Assembly (NCBI GenBank): GCA_018268085.1
Contig: JAFDXE010000018.1
Location: forward strand, 16,091-80,090
Direction of reading: 5' to 3'
Length of the DNA: 64,000 bases
Source: Bacteroidota bacterium
GTDB lineage: Bacteria > Bacteroidota > Bacteroidia > Chitinophagales > Chitinophagaceae
Made by a program: the position numbers and the translations under genes. Below the pieces are notes generated by a model, which was given only the letters and a program-made list of their open reading frames with translations, had not been told where the DNA came from and did not search any database. Shown here piece after piece: positions 55,579-64,000 of the stretch; within the stretch, counting starts at the first letter, position 1, and every line of letters starts with the position of its first letter.

Positions 55579-55586
55579 TATTTTTG
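55579..55586 (+). promoter_or_regulatory. -7 element TATTTTTG for the OsmC-family gene
   Basis: A perfect TAnnTTTG 68 nt before the ATG at 55654, on the opposite strand from the rpmB promoter 37 bp away. Confidence 0.45.
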
Positions 55587-55653
55587 CGAATCGGGGATAA
55601 CTATTCATTAAAATTCCTCTTTTTTATTCTTTCAAAGCAAAAAATCCTGAAAA

Positions 55654-56067
55654 ATGAGCCACCATGTAAGCACCAGCCACAATGAAGGCATGTCTTTTAC
55701 AGCCCACATCGATAATCATACTGTAATTATGGATAGTCACGATGACCCCATACAGCAAAAAGGCCCAAGCCCCAAACGTCTCATGTTAGCTTCTTTAGCT
55801 GGATGTACGGGCATCGACATTGTGTCTATACTTGACAAAATGAAAGTACGATACAGCGATTTTACCATTGACATAACAGCAACACTAACTACAGAACATC
55901 CTAAAATATATAATCACGTTACCATCATTTATAAAATAAAACTGGAGGAGGTTAAAGACCAGGCAAAAATGGAAAAAGCCATACAATTATCACAGGATAA
56001 ATATTGTGGTGTAAGTGCTATGTTTAAAGCTTTTGCAAAAGTGGAAACAAAAACCGAATACCTCTGA
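55654..56067 (+). CDS. OsmC/Ohr-family peroxiredoxin-like protein
   Basis: A 137-residue OsmC-fold protein with the two redox cysteines of the family: C51 in LAGCTGIDIVSIL and C118 in KYCGVSAMF. These typically reduce organic hydroperoxides. It fits the YhfA-like OsmC subgroup by length. It is divergent from the ribosomal protein cluster and 63 bp before an EamA transporter. Confidence 0.92.
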   Translation: MSHHVSTSHNEGMSFTAHIDNHTVIMDSHDDPIQQKGPSPKRLMLASLAGCTGIDIVSILDKMKVRYSDFTIDITATLTTEHPKIYNHVTIIYKIKLEEVKDQAKMEKAIQLSQDKYCGVSAMFKAFAKVETKTEYL

Positions 56068-56130
56068 TCAATGATATTACTGGATTGTGCATGATGAATT
56101 CTAACTGGCGGAATACCTATCTTTAAAACA

Positions 56131-57039
56131 ATGAAAAAAGCATTTCTTCAGCTACACATTGCCGTTTTCCTGGCTGGCTTTACGGCAATACTCGGTAAGC
56201 TCATTTTATTAAACGAAGGATTGCTGGTTTGGTACCGTTTGCTTTTAACCATCGTTATTCTTGCCGGAATCATGTTGTATAAAAAACAACTGCAGCCTAT
56301 ATCACTTCCCGACTTCCTCAAAATAAGCGGGGTGGGATTTTTAATTGCTATACACTGGGTATGTTTTTACGGTAGTATTAAGTATGCCAATGCATCTGTT
56401 GCCCTGGTATGTTTATCTGCTGCCGGCTTTTTTACGGCGTTATTTGAACCATTGATTCTCAGAAGGAAAATAGTGCTTATTGAATTATTAATTGGAATTG
56501 TTGCGATAACCGGTATCTACCTGATTTTCGATTTTCATCCGCAGTACAAAACCGGGATTATTCTGGGAATCGCATCTACTATTGGGAGTTCATTATTTCC
56601 CATTTTTAATAAACAGCTCCTGCACCGGTTCCCGGCCAAAACACTCACATTGTATGAGCTTACCGGGGGATTAATCATTCTTACTTTTATTCTCCCCTTC
56701 TATCTTACGCAATCTCCTGCTTCCTATTATTATCCCGGAGTAACTGACTGGTTATGGCTGATCATCCTTGCCTATTTGTGTACGGTGGTATGTTTCGACC
56801 TGCAACTGAGTGCCCTGAAAAAGATATCTGCATTTACCGCAAATCTTACTTATAACCTGGAACCGGTTTACGGGATCATACTCGCTTTTGTATTTTTTGA
56901 TGAAAACAAATTACTGCACAAACAATTCTTCTGGGGATTGGGATTGATCGTAATTGCAGTACTCTTACAAATGGTACGTGTAATCCGCAATGCAAAAAAG
57001 GAACATGCCGATGAATCATTACAATTGAACCCGGGTTAA
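56131..57039 (+). CDS. EamA/DMT-family transporter
   Basis: A 302-residue protein with ten hydrophobic helices arranged as two EamA repeats (about 5-135 and 150-285). It has ASVALVCLSAAGFFTALFEPLIL closing the first and KKISAFTANLTYNLEPVYGIILAFVFFDE closing the second. DMT members export or exchange metabolites such as amino acids or drugs; the substrate is unknown. It is convergent with the lipoprotein gene. Confidence 0.92.
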   Translation: MKKAFLQLHIAVFLAGFTAILGKLILLNEGLLVWYRLLLTIVILAGIMLYKKQLQPISLPDFLKISGVGFLIAIHWVCFYGSIKYANASVALVCLSAAGFFTALFEPLILRRKIVLIELLIGIVAITGIYLIFDFHPQYKTGIILGIASTIGSSLFPIFNKQLLHRFPAKTLTLYELTGGLIILTFILPFYLTQSPASYYYPGVTDWLWLIILAYLCTVVCFDLQLSALKKISAFTANLTYNLEPVYGIILAFVFFDENKLLHKQFFWGLGLIVIAVLLQMVRVIRNAKKEHADESLQLNPG

Positions 57040-57047
57040 TTTTCCAT

Positions 57048-57377
57048 TTAATCATACACCGGTACAAGCGCTTTCACCACCCTCGTTACCTTTCCCACAC
57101 TGTCTTTGTTCTCTTCAAACACAACTTTAATATTGGGTTTACCATTCTTTTTAAGATAATGTAACGCCGTCTTGTCAATTTCTTCGTAACACATATATAA
57201 TGTACAGGTATCTGTATCTGCCTTTATAAATACCTCGTATATGTTGTCGTTAACCTGGTGCCACTTGCAAAAGATACCTTCAACCAATAGCAGGTTCTTT
57301 TCTTGTAGTTTCTTATCCTGCTGATGACAGGAAGTAAAACAAATGATCACTAGTGTAATGAAATAGCAACGTTGCAT
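57048..57377 (-). CDS. Small putative lipoprotein
   Basis: A 109-residue protein with a lipoprotein signal (lipobox CFTSC, lipidated C17) and a compact mature domain rich in Lys/Glu and Cys (FCKWHQVNDNIYEVFIKADTD, TCTLYMCYEE). No family recognised. A perfect -7 element ends seven bases before the start codon, so the mRNA may be leaderless. Confidence 0.72.
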   Translation of the reverse strand: MQRCYFITLVIICFTSCHQQDKKLQEKNLLLVEGIFCKWHQVNDNIYEVFIKADTDTCTLYMCYEEIDKTALHYLKKNGKPNIKVVFEENKDSVGKVTRVVKALVPVYD

Positions 57378-57383
57378 TATTTA

Positions 57384-57391
57384 CAAAAATA
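57384..57391 (-). promoter_or_regulatory. -7 element TATTTTTG for the small lipoprotein gene
   Basis: A perfect TAnnTTTG match ending seven bases before the ATG at 57377; implies a leaderless or nearly leaderless transcript. Confidence 0.45.
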
Positions 57392-57706
57392 GAATGGATA
57401 GATTTATTAGTGAATAGAAAATTGGGTAAGATTTTTGGTGCACCACAAATAACAGCGTAACAATTAAACTTTCAAGTGCATCAAAATTTATACAGACCGC
57501 ACCCAACATTTACAATGCAAAGGCAGGATTATTTCCTTAATTGACAGCCTGAATAAAATTGCTCATAGTTAATTGCAAAGAGCGCACAGCTCGTCTCCAT
57601 TCAACTACAATCATCGCTTTTTTTACGGTCAACTTTTTACTTTTTCCTCTTGTCAGAAAAATCTGCAAAATGTGATAAGACATTACTGCCCAAAGTTAAA
57701 CATGAT

Positions 57707-57714
57707 TATATTTG
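57707..57714 (+). promoter_or_regulatory. -7 element TATATTTG for the DUF2723 gene
   Basis: A perfect TAnnTTTG match 28 nt before the ATG at 57742. No TTTG at the -33 distance. Confidence 0.5.
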
Positions 57715-57741
57715 CCCACTTATAACGACTAATACCTATTT

Positions 57742-60700
57742 ATGAGTTTTAAAAAAATCAACAATATCACCGGATGGGTGGTTTGTCTTATTGCCTGCGG
57801 CGTGTACATCATGACGATGGAAGCCACCGGTAGTTTATGGGATTGTGGTGAATTTGCTTCCAGTGCATACAAATTACAGATTCCACACCCGCCTGGGGCA
57901 CCGCTCTTTGTTCTTATCGGACGTTTATTTATGTCGCCATTCGATCCCCAACATGCGGCAACCGGCGTTAACCTGATGAGTGCCCTTGCCAGTGGATTCA
58001 CGATCCTGTTTTTATTCTGGACCATCACTCACTTTGCAAAAAAGATTGTGCAGAAAGACGGAAAAGAACTCAATAACGAAAAAATATTTGCTGTAATGGC
58101 AGCAGGTGTAGTAGGTGCACTTGCTTATACTTTCTCTGATTCATTCTGGTATAGTGCTGTTGAAGGTGAAGTATATGCTTTGTCTTCTTTCTTTACTGCG
58201 CTCGTATTCTGGGCTATGGTTAAGTGGGAACAAAATGTTACTGAAGAAGAAGAACAGGGAATCAAAGGACATTTTACAAAAGCAGACCGCTGGATTATTC
58301 TCATTTTCTACCTCATGGGATTGTCTATAGGAGTTCACTTGCTGAATCTCCTCACCATTCCGGCGATTGTAATGATATATTATTATAAGCGTTACACCGT
58401 TACACCCTGGAAAACCTTTTTTGCATTTATCATCGGCTGTGCCATTACAGGTGTTGTACAAAAGGCGGTGATCGTTTGGAGTATCAAAGGTGCCGGTAAT
58501 ATGGACCGCATTTTTGTAAATAGTTTCGGTATGCCTTTCTTCTCCGGCTTCGCTTTCTTCTTTGTATTGATTGGTGTACTCGTTTATTTCGGCCTCCGCA
58601 TTGCCAACAATAATAACTGGAACTTCCTGAAACTCGGCTTGTGGAGTTTCCTGTTCATGTTATTGGGATATTCTACTTATTTCACAACCATGGTTCGCAG
58701 CCTTGCTGATCCTTCTGTAGATATGTTTAATGTTGATAATCCCGTAAACCTGGTGGGTTATGTGAGCCGTGAACAATATGGCGACTGGCCCATTTTATTC
58801 GGACAGGATTTTACCGCCCAGATCCAGGAAAGTAAAGTAACGGAAACATATATCAAATCTAACGGCAGGTATGAAAAGAAAGGAAGAAAGGTTGATTACG
58901 TTTATGCACCGGAAGATATACACTTCTTCCCTCGCATGTGGGACCAAAGTAACGACCAGGGACATGCCGATTACTATGCAAATTTTATAGGCATCAGCCG
59001 CGACAAAGAAGGTAACTGGGAACGACCGCCAACGATGGCCGAAAATATCAGCTTCTTTATGAGCTACCAGATCAACTGGATGTACTGGAGATATTTCATG
59101 TGGAATTTCGCTGGTAAACAAGATGACGTGCAGGGCGTGAATATGGGTAATGTTAGAGATGGTAATTGGAAAACCGGTATTGGCTTCCTCGATAAAATGC
59201 GATTGGGCGACCAGGATAAATTACCTGATAGCCTGAAAAACAATAAAGCCAATAACAAGCTATTTGCATTGCCGTTTATTCTTGGACTCCTGGGATTGTT
59301 TTACCAGGTTAAAAAAGATAAAAGAGATGCTTTGATTACCGGCTTGCTTTTCTTCTTTACAGGAATTGCCATTTGCGTTTATCTGAACCAGGCGGGTAAC
59401 CAGCCACGTGAGCGTGACTATGCTTATGTAGGTTCGTTCTATGCTTTTGCTATCTGGATCGGGCTGGGCGTACTATATATTAAAGAACTTTTCTCACAGG
59501 GAATTAAGAATGGACAAACAGCAGGAATGGCAGCGGGCCTTGTTTGTTTACTGGCCGTACCGGTACTAATGGCCAGCCAGGAATGGGACGACCACGACAG
59601 GAGCCGCAAATACATGGCAAGAGACCTGGCAACAGATTACCTCCAAAGCTGTGCCCCCAATGCTATATTAATAACCTTTGGCGATAATGATACCTATCCG
59701 TTATGGTATGCACAGGAAGTTGAAGGTGTCAGGCCTGATATTCGTGTGATCAATAGCAGCCTGTTGGGAACAGACTGGTATATCAATCAATTGAGATATA
59801 AAGTAAACGAAAGTGATCCGATTGACCCGATATTTACCGCAGCACAAATTGAAGGATCAAAAAGAGATTATATACGGTTTAACCCGGTTAACGGACTCGA
59901 CAAAACAACCATGGATCTTTACACCATGATGAAGGATTATGCAGGCTCTGATGATCCGGCGAAAGGAGCCATGGAAAATGAAGGAGATATTTACAATAGT
60001 TTTCCTACACATCATGTATCCGTTCCCGTTGATGTAAACCTGGTAAAACAAAACGGCACCGTAAATGCAAAAGACAGCGTGTTGAGTGAGATCAGGTTTG
60101 ATATACCTAAGAACATCCTGTATAAAAATGATGAAGCCATTCTTAACATCATTGCGGCTAACAAATGGAAACGCCCGATCTATTTTACTTCTCCTTATGG
60201 GGAACTCGGATTCCAGAATTATCTGCGCCAGGATGGTATGACGTATCGTTTGGTGCCGGTTGAATCGGACGGAAATGCAGTGAATGAGGATTGGGTGGCA
60301 GACAGGATGATGAAGGATTATTTCAGATCCGGCAATGCACAAACTGCTGGTGTTTATTTTGATGAAGAAAACCGCCGACACCTGAACAGCATTCGTTTGG
60401 CCTATGCACAGGCAGCCAGCGGACTGGCAAATTCAGGTAGAAACGAAGAGGCAAAAAAACTGTTGAACAAATGTGATAAGATGATGCTGGAAGAAAACTT
60501 TGCTTATGGTATGACAAGCCGTAGCCAGCAACACAACCAGATTTCCATGCAATTTTTATACGCTGCCTATAAAGCCGGTGATACTACACTGGCGGCAAAG
60601 GTTGCCAGGAGTTTAAGAAAAGACATGGAACAACAGGTGAGATATTATGAAAGTTTACCGGATGAAAAACGTGAACTGCTCGGGTATGAAGAAGACCGGA

Positions 60701-60816
60701 ACAATACACTGCTGAAAGGTCTGATGCAAATGGAACAACAATTTAAAAACTTTGTTCCGAAAGAAACACAGCAGCAGATCATATCAACGCCTGCAGGTAC
60801 AGATAGCGGACATTAA
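57742..60816 (+). CDS. DUF2723 membrane glycosyltransferase
   Basis: A 1024-residue protein. The N-terminal ~580 residues contain about 12-13 helices. The conserved first periplasmic loop is WDCGEFASSAYKLQIPHPPGAPLF, whose acidic pair marks a GT-C fold active site. The C-terminal ~430 residues are soluble, with LITFGDNDTYPLWYAQEVEGVRPDI and TDWYINQLRYK, and a TPR-like helical tail (RLAYAQAASGLANSGRNEEAKKLLNKCD). DUF2723 proteins are proposed protein O-mannosyltransferase-like enzymes of Bacteroidota that use lipid-linked sugars. Acceptor and donor are unknown. It is monocistronic. Confidence 0.92.
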   Translation: MSFKKINNITGWVVCLIACGVYIMTMEATGSLWDCGEFASSAYKLQIPHPPGAPLFVLIGRLFMSPFDPQHAATGVNLMSALASGFTILFLFWTITHFAKKIVQKDGKELNNEKIFAVMAAGVVGALAYTFSDSFWYSAVEGEVYALSSFFTALVFWAMVKWEQNVTEEEEQGIKGHFTKADRWIILIFYLMGLSIGVHLLNLLTIPAIVMIYYYKRYTVTPWKTFFAFIIGCAITGVVQKAVIVWSIKGAGNMDRIFVNSFGMPFFSGFAFFFVLIGVLVYFGLRIANNNNWNFLKLGLWSFLFMLLGYSTYFTTMVRSLADPSVDMFNVDNPVNLVGYVSREQYGDWPILFGQDFTAQIQESKVTETYIKSNGRYEKKGRKVDYVYAPEDIHFFPRMWDQSNDQGHADYYANFIGISRDKEGNWERPPTMAENISFFMSYQINWMYWRYFMWNFAGKQDDVQGVNMGNVRDGNWKTGIGFLDKMRLGDQDKLPDSLKNNKANNKLFALPFILGLLGLFYQVKKDKRDALITGLLFFFTGIAICVYLNQAGNQPRERDYAYVGSFYAFAIWIGLGVLYIKELFSQGIKNGQTAGMAAGLVCLLAVPVLMASQEWDDHDRSRKYMARDLATDYLQSCAPNAILITFGDNDTYPLWYAQEVEGVRPDIRVINSSLLGTDWYINQLRYKVNESDPIDPIFTAAQIEGSKRDYIRFNPVNGLDKTTMDLYTMMKDYAGSDDPAKGAMENEGDIYNSFPTHHVSVPVDVNLVKQNGTVNAKDSVLSEIRFDIPKNILYKNDEAILNIIAANKWKRPIYFTSPYGELGFQNYLRQDGMTYRLVPVESDGNAVNEDWVADRMMKDYFRSGNAQTAGVYFDEENRRHLNSIRLAYAQAASGLANSGRNEEAKKLLNKCDKMMLEENFAYGMTSRSQQHNQISMQFLYAAYKAGDTTLAAKVARSLRKDMEQQVRYYESLPDEKRELLGYEEDRNNTLLKGLMQMEQQFKNFVPKETQQQIISTPAGTDSGH

Positions 60817-60847
60817 AATTCATTAATAAGAATATGCTTAAGTAAAA

Positions 60848-60874
60848 GGCTCGTGAATGATCACGGGCCTTTTT
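60848..60874 (+). terminator. Intrinsic terminator of the DUF2723 gene
   Basis: A 9-bp stem GGCTCGTGA / TCACGGGCC (one T-G wobble), loop ATGA, followed by five Ts. Confidence 0.9.
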
Positions 60875-60995
60875 AACAGCAGAACAAAACGGTGGCAATA
60901 TTTGTTACGTAAATTGCATGTAGATTTAACTGGCAACGGATTTCCATCGTCAGATACGTTGTCCATTAAACAGCACCTTTAATAAATTGAATACT

Positions 60996-62093
60996 ATGCG
61001 TGGGTATCATTTCTCCCGGTTCGATCCATCTTCACAGCAGAAAAGCAGTTTTGAAAAGCTGCTCGACCTGTTCCTGCAATTGCTTACCTACACAAACGGT
61101 GATTTCAATGAAGCTATGCAATGGTTAAATGAACTGGACAAGGAATATAAACTTACGGATGACGATTATGGTATCGGCGATTTTATTGAAGAATTGAAAG
61201 ACAAAGGTTATATCGAAGAAAACCGTGCCAGTGGCGATATAAAAATTACTCCTAAAACAGAAAGAGGAATACGCCAGCGCAGCCTGGATGAAATTTTTGG
61301 CAAATTAAAAAAATCGAAAAAGGGCAATCACAATACATTTAAAGCCGGTGCCGGGGATGAGATAAACCCGGAAACGAGGCCATTCCGTTTTGGTGATACG
61401 ATGGAGCAGATTGATTTTACTGAATCGATACGCAATGCACAGATCAATCATGGTATTGATAGTTTCAGGATGGAGGAAGATGATCTTGAGATCAGGGAAA
61501 CAGATTTTAAATCGCAGACATCAACGGTACTGATGATTGATATCTCCCACTCTATGATATTGTATGGAGAAGACAGGATTACACCGGCGAAAAAAGTTGC
61601 AATGGCATTGAGTGAACTGATACAAACGAAATACCCGAAAGATACATTGGATATTGTTGTATTTGGAAATGATGCATGGACTATAGAAATTAAAGACCTT
61701 CCCTATTTGCAAGTAGGACCATATCACACCAACACCGTTGCAGGGCTGGAACTGGCGATGGATATTTTACGAAAAAGGCGTAACCCTAACAAGCAGGTAT
61801 TTATGATCACTGATGGCAAACCAACCTGTTTGAAACAGGGGAATAAATATTATAAAAACAGTTTTGGTGCCGACAGGAAAATACTGAACCGCTGCATGAG
61901 CCTCGCTACACAATGCAAAAAATTAAAAATTCCTATTACCACATTTATGATTGCCAGCGATCCGTACCTTCAACGATTTGTACAGGAATTTACTGAAGCC
62001 AATAATGGCAAGGCTTTCTTTGCGTCGCTGGATAAACTGGGTGCATTTATTTTCAGGGATTTTGAGAATGGAAAAAGGAAAACGGTGTATTAA
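60996..62093 (+). CDS. VWA-domain protein, partner of the downstream AAA+ ATPase
   Basis: About 365 residues. The N-terminal half is helical and charged (residues ~20-110, with FEKLLDLFLQLLTYTNGDF and a basic GKLKKSKKG). Residues ~178-350 form a von Willebrand factor A domain with a complete MIDAS: D-I-S-H-S near 182-186, a Thr in HTNTVAGLE and ITDGKPT. MIDAS residues bind a divalent metal and a partner protein. A TTG at 60987 is in frame, but the ATG at 60996 (MRGYHFSRFDP) is preferred. The next gene is a MoxR/Mg-chelatase-like ATPase, so the two likely act together as a chaperone/insertase pair; the target is unknown. Confidence 0.88.
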   Translation: MRGYHFSRFDPSSQQKSSFEKLLDLFLQLLTYTNGDFNEAMQWLNELDKEYKLTDDDYGIGDFIEELKDKGYIEENRASGDIKITPKTERGIRQRSLDEIFGKLKKSKKGNHNTFKAGAGDEINPETRPFRFGDTMEQIDFTESIRNAQINHGIDSFRMEEDDLEIRETDFKSQTSTVLMIDISHSMILYGEDRITPAKKVAMALSELIQTKYPKDTLDIVVFGNDAWTIEIKDLPYLQVGPYHTNTVAGLELAMDILRKRRNPNKQVFMITDGKPTCLKQGNKYYKNSFGADRKILNRCMSLATQCKKLKIPITTFMIASDPYLQRFVQEFTEANNGKAFFASLDKLGAFIFRDFENGKRKTVY

Positions 62094-62277
62094 AATGCGT
62101 TCATGCATTACTGTTGGATTTAGTACTGGTATGTCTAAGAAAAAAATATTACTATCAACAATACATAATATAAGAACAGTTGCAATACCTGCTACGACAC
62201 AAGGGTACGACCTGTTGCCGGCAGGCAGGCGCAACAATAATGAATAAAGATTTTAAGCTGAATACTAAAACAATAAA

Positions 62278-63801
62278 ATGAAAATAGAAAACATTAAGAC
62301 CTTAGGTGAACTGAAAAAGAGCGGCTATGTTTCAAGATCTGTGAAAGAGGAAATACGTGCAAATCTTATAACTAAAATTAAGGCGAAGGAAAATCCCTTT
62401 CCCGGGATATTGGGATATGAAGACACGGTGATCCCGGATACAGAACGGGCATTGCTGAGCAGGCATAATATTTTGTTTCTTGGTTTGCGTGGACAGGCAA
62501 AAACGAGGATGGCAAGGCAGATGGTGGATTTGCTGGATGAATATATACCGGTGGTGAAGGGAAGTGAGATTAATGATGATCCGCTGAACCCGATATCGAG
62601 GTATGCAGTTGATCTTATTGCTGCTGAAGGGGATCAGACAGCGATTGAATGGTTGCACCGCAGTAAACGGTATGCAGAGAAACTGGCTACACCAGATGTA
62701 AGTGTTGCTGATTTAATCGGCGATATAGATCCTATAAAAGCAGCTACATTGAAACTCAGCTTTGCAGACGAAAGAGTGTTGCATTACGGGATTATACCCA
62801 GGAGTAACCGAAGCATATTTGTAATTAATGAACTACCCGATTTGCAGGCGAGGATACAGGTTTCGCTGTTTAATATTTTGGAAGAAGGCGACTTACAAAT
62901 CAGGGGATTTAAACTCAGGCTACCCCTCGACGTTATGTTTGTATTTACAGCTAACCCAGAAGATTATACCAACCGGGGAAGTATTGTTACGCCGCTGAAA
63001 GACAGGATTGAAAGCCAGATACTAACTCACTATCCCAAATCGCTGGAAACATCGCTGGCCATCACCTCCCAGGAAGCGGCGATCATAGAAGAGCAGCATC
63101 AAAAAGTTACGATCAGTGATCTTATTAAAAGACTGATTGAGCAGGTTGCTTTTGAAGCGAGAGAAAATGAAATGGTAGATAAAAAAAGCGGGGTGAGTGC
63201 CAGGCTAACAATTGCTGCTTATGAAAATGCCATCAGTGCGGCGGAACGGCGTGCGCTCATGAACAATGAAACTTCTACCATTGTCTGGCTGAGTGACCTG
63301 AACGGAATCATTCCATCAATCACGGGAAAAATAGAACTGGTATATGAAGGTGAACAGGAAGGACCATACCAGGTGGCATACAACCTGCTTAACAAAGCCA
63401 TACGTACGCAATTTGTGCAGTATTTTCCCAACCCTGAAACAGTAAAGAAGAAAAAAACAAAAGAAGGACAGGGAGAAGAAAATCCTTACAAGGCAATTAC
63501 CAGGTGGTTTGATGCCGGCAATAATCTCAACATTTTTTTGGAGACAAAGGATGCAGATAAAATTCAATTGTTGTATAAAGTAGATGGATTGTATGCGCTT
63601 GTAAAGAAGTATTACAATGTTGCAGATGAAAAAGAAAATGCATTGCTGATGGAGTTTGTGTTGCATGGACTGGCGGGCTATTCTTTGATCAGTAAGAAAA
63701 TACTGGAGGGTAAGATTGAATTTAAAGACCTGATGGGCAGCATGCTGAACATGGGCTCACAGCATTTTGGGGAAGATGATTTTAATGAGGAGGATTTTTA
63801 A
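62278..63801 (+). CDS. MoxR/magnesium-chelatase-like AAA+ ATPase
   Basis: A 507-residue AAA+ protein. Walker A is GLRGQAKT (69-76). Walker B is IFVINE (180-185), with Asn instead of the usual first Asp. It also has the ChlI-type segment GDIDPIKA (148-155) and the helix-2 insert region LQARIQVSLFNILEEGDLQIRG, with FVFTANPEDYTNRG as sensor 1. The C-terminal ~200 residues are an uncharacterised helical domain. It is larger than MoxR itself (~330). It follows the VWA gene after 184 bp. Together they resemble RavA-ViaA and BchI-BchD pairs, where the VWA protein recruits the substrate. Confidence 0.88.
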   Translation: MKIENIKTLGELKKSGYVSRSVKEEIRANLITKIKAKENPFPGILGYEDTVIPDTERALLSRHNILFLGLRGQAKTRMARQMVDLLDEYIPVVKGSEINDDPLNPISRYAVDLIAAEGDQTAIEWLHRSKRYAEKLATPDVSVADLIGDIDPIKAATLKLSFADERVLHYGIIPRSNRSIFVINELPDLQARIQVSLFNILEEGDLQIRGFKLRLPLDVMFVFTANPEDYTNRGSIVTPLKDRIESQILTHYPKSLETSLAITSQEAAIIEEQHQKVTISDLIKRLIEQVAFEARENEMVDKKSGVSARLTIAAYENAISAAERRALMNNETSTIVWLSDLNGIIPSITGKIELVYEGEQEGPYQVAYNLLNKAIRTQFVQYFPNPETVKKKKTKEGQGEENPYKAITRWFDAGNNLNIFLETKDADKIQLLYKVDGLYALVKKYYNVADEKENALLMEFVLHGLAGYSLISKKILEGKIEFKDLMGSMLNMGSQHFGEDDFNEEDF

Positions 63802-64000
63802 TTGGTGAATGGTGGATGGGTATAGGTAAAGTTTGTGGATGATCCCGGAAGAATCTTGAATTTGAAATTCAAATGGGGAGGTTAGTGATTTTACCTCTGG
63901 AAGTTGCGGAATGAAAACGCAGATTTACGCAGTGTGAAGTATGGAAGAAGTTTGTAAGTAAAGATCATTGTTGTAAAGTATTTTTTTAATAGGGAAATAA
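63802..64000. other. Right edge of the window, no gene seen
   Basis: The last 199 bp are AT-rich with no start codon leading to a convincing frame and no terminator for the AAA+ gene. The phrase ACGCAGATTTACGCAG (near 63919-63934) resembles short intergenic repeat motifs common in Bacteroidota genomes (recollection). Confidence 0.4.

Larger units (their letters stand above)
57378..57741. other. 364-bp intergenic region with divergent promoters
   Basis: It holds the -7 element of the lipoprotein gene (57384-57391, minus) and that of the DUF2723 gene (57707-57714, plus). The ~315 bp between them are AT-rich, without an ORF, clear stem-loop or repeat that I can support. Confidence 0.5.

Overview
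The window reads as a chromosomal segment of a Bacteroidota bacterium, most likely of the Chitinophagaceae type. The evidence is the gene content: type III glutamine synthetase, a GH92 mannosidase, the rpmB-rpmG-DUF4295-ftsY cluster, a UbiA-type prenyltransferase, a DUF2723 membrane glycosyltransferase and a folK/deoxynucleoside kinase pair. It also shows an AT-rich base composition, many secreted proteins with SPI/SPII signals, several TTG starts, and many matches to the Bacteroidota promoter -7 element TAnnTTTG just upstream of genes. The genus is inference. I see no rRNA, tRNA, insertion sequence, prophage, integron or CRISPR array.

Layout. 1-6.6 kb: the end of an unknown gene, then lipB, an RluD-like pseudouridine synthase, two hypothetical genes, def, ruvX, a UbiA prenyltransferase and a TrmH-type methyltransferase. 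6.9-12.2 kb: pyrG, hldD and purL on the minus strand. 12.3-18.1 kb: a membrane protein, glutamine synthetase III, a transglutaminase-like protein without its cysteine, a YdeI-like protein and a DsbA-like protein with an altered active site. 18.3-24.2 kb: clpB, an outer-membrane-like protein, queG and anmK. 24.2-29.3 kb: an SRPBCC protein, an ABC-2 permease, folK, a deoxynucleoside kinase, an MFS exporter and a metallo-beta-lactamase-fold protein. 29.36-29.50 kb: an 11-bp degenerate tandem array. 29.5-36.5 kb: a YkgJ-type cysteine cluster protein, gcvP, a cold-shock protein, a lipoprotein, an MFS transporter and a thioesterase. 36.5-40.9 kb: a GT35 phosphorylase homologue without the PLP lysine, an Nramp-UspA fusion behind a DtxR-like operator, and a DUF922 protein. 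41-47.3 kb: a four-gene minus-strand transporter/DedA/GT9 cluster and an APC permease. 47.4-53.5 kb: GH92, ssb, an S24 repressor, a membrane protein and surE. 53.7-57.4 kb: ftsY, DUF4295, rpmG, rpmB, osmC, an EamA transporter and a lipoprotein. 57.7-63.8 kb: the DUF2723 glycosyltransferase and a VWA plus AAA+ pair.

Most genes are housekeeping: cell envelope, nucleotides, translation and transport. No complete new system stands out. The best leads are regulatory or concern altered active sites. They are: (1) an S24-type repressor whose own promoter (TTTG-N19-TACATTTG) carries two matching inverted repeats; (2) an H-type pseudoknot geometry followed by U7 directly after that repressor's stop codon; (3) a DtxR/MntR-like operator before an Nramp-UspA fusion; (4) a GT35 phosphorylase homologue with Thr in place of the PLP lysine; (5) the 11-bp repeat array; and (6) the uncharacterised VWA/AAA+ pair at the right end.
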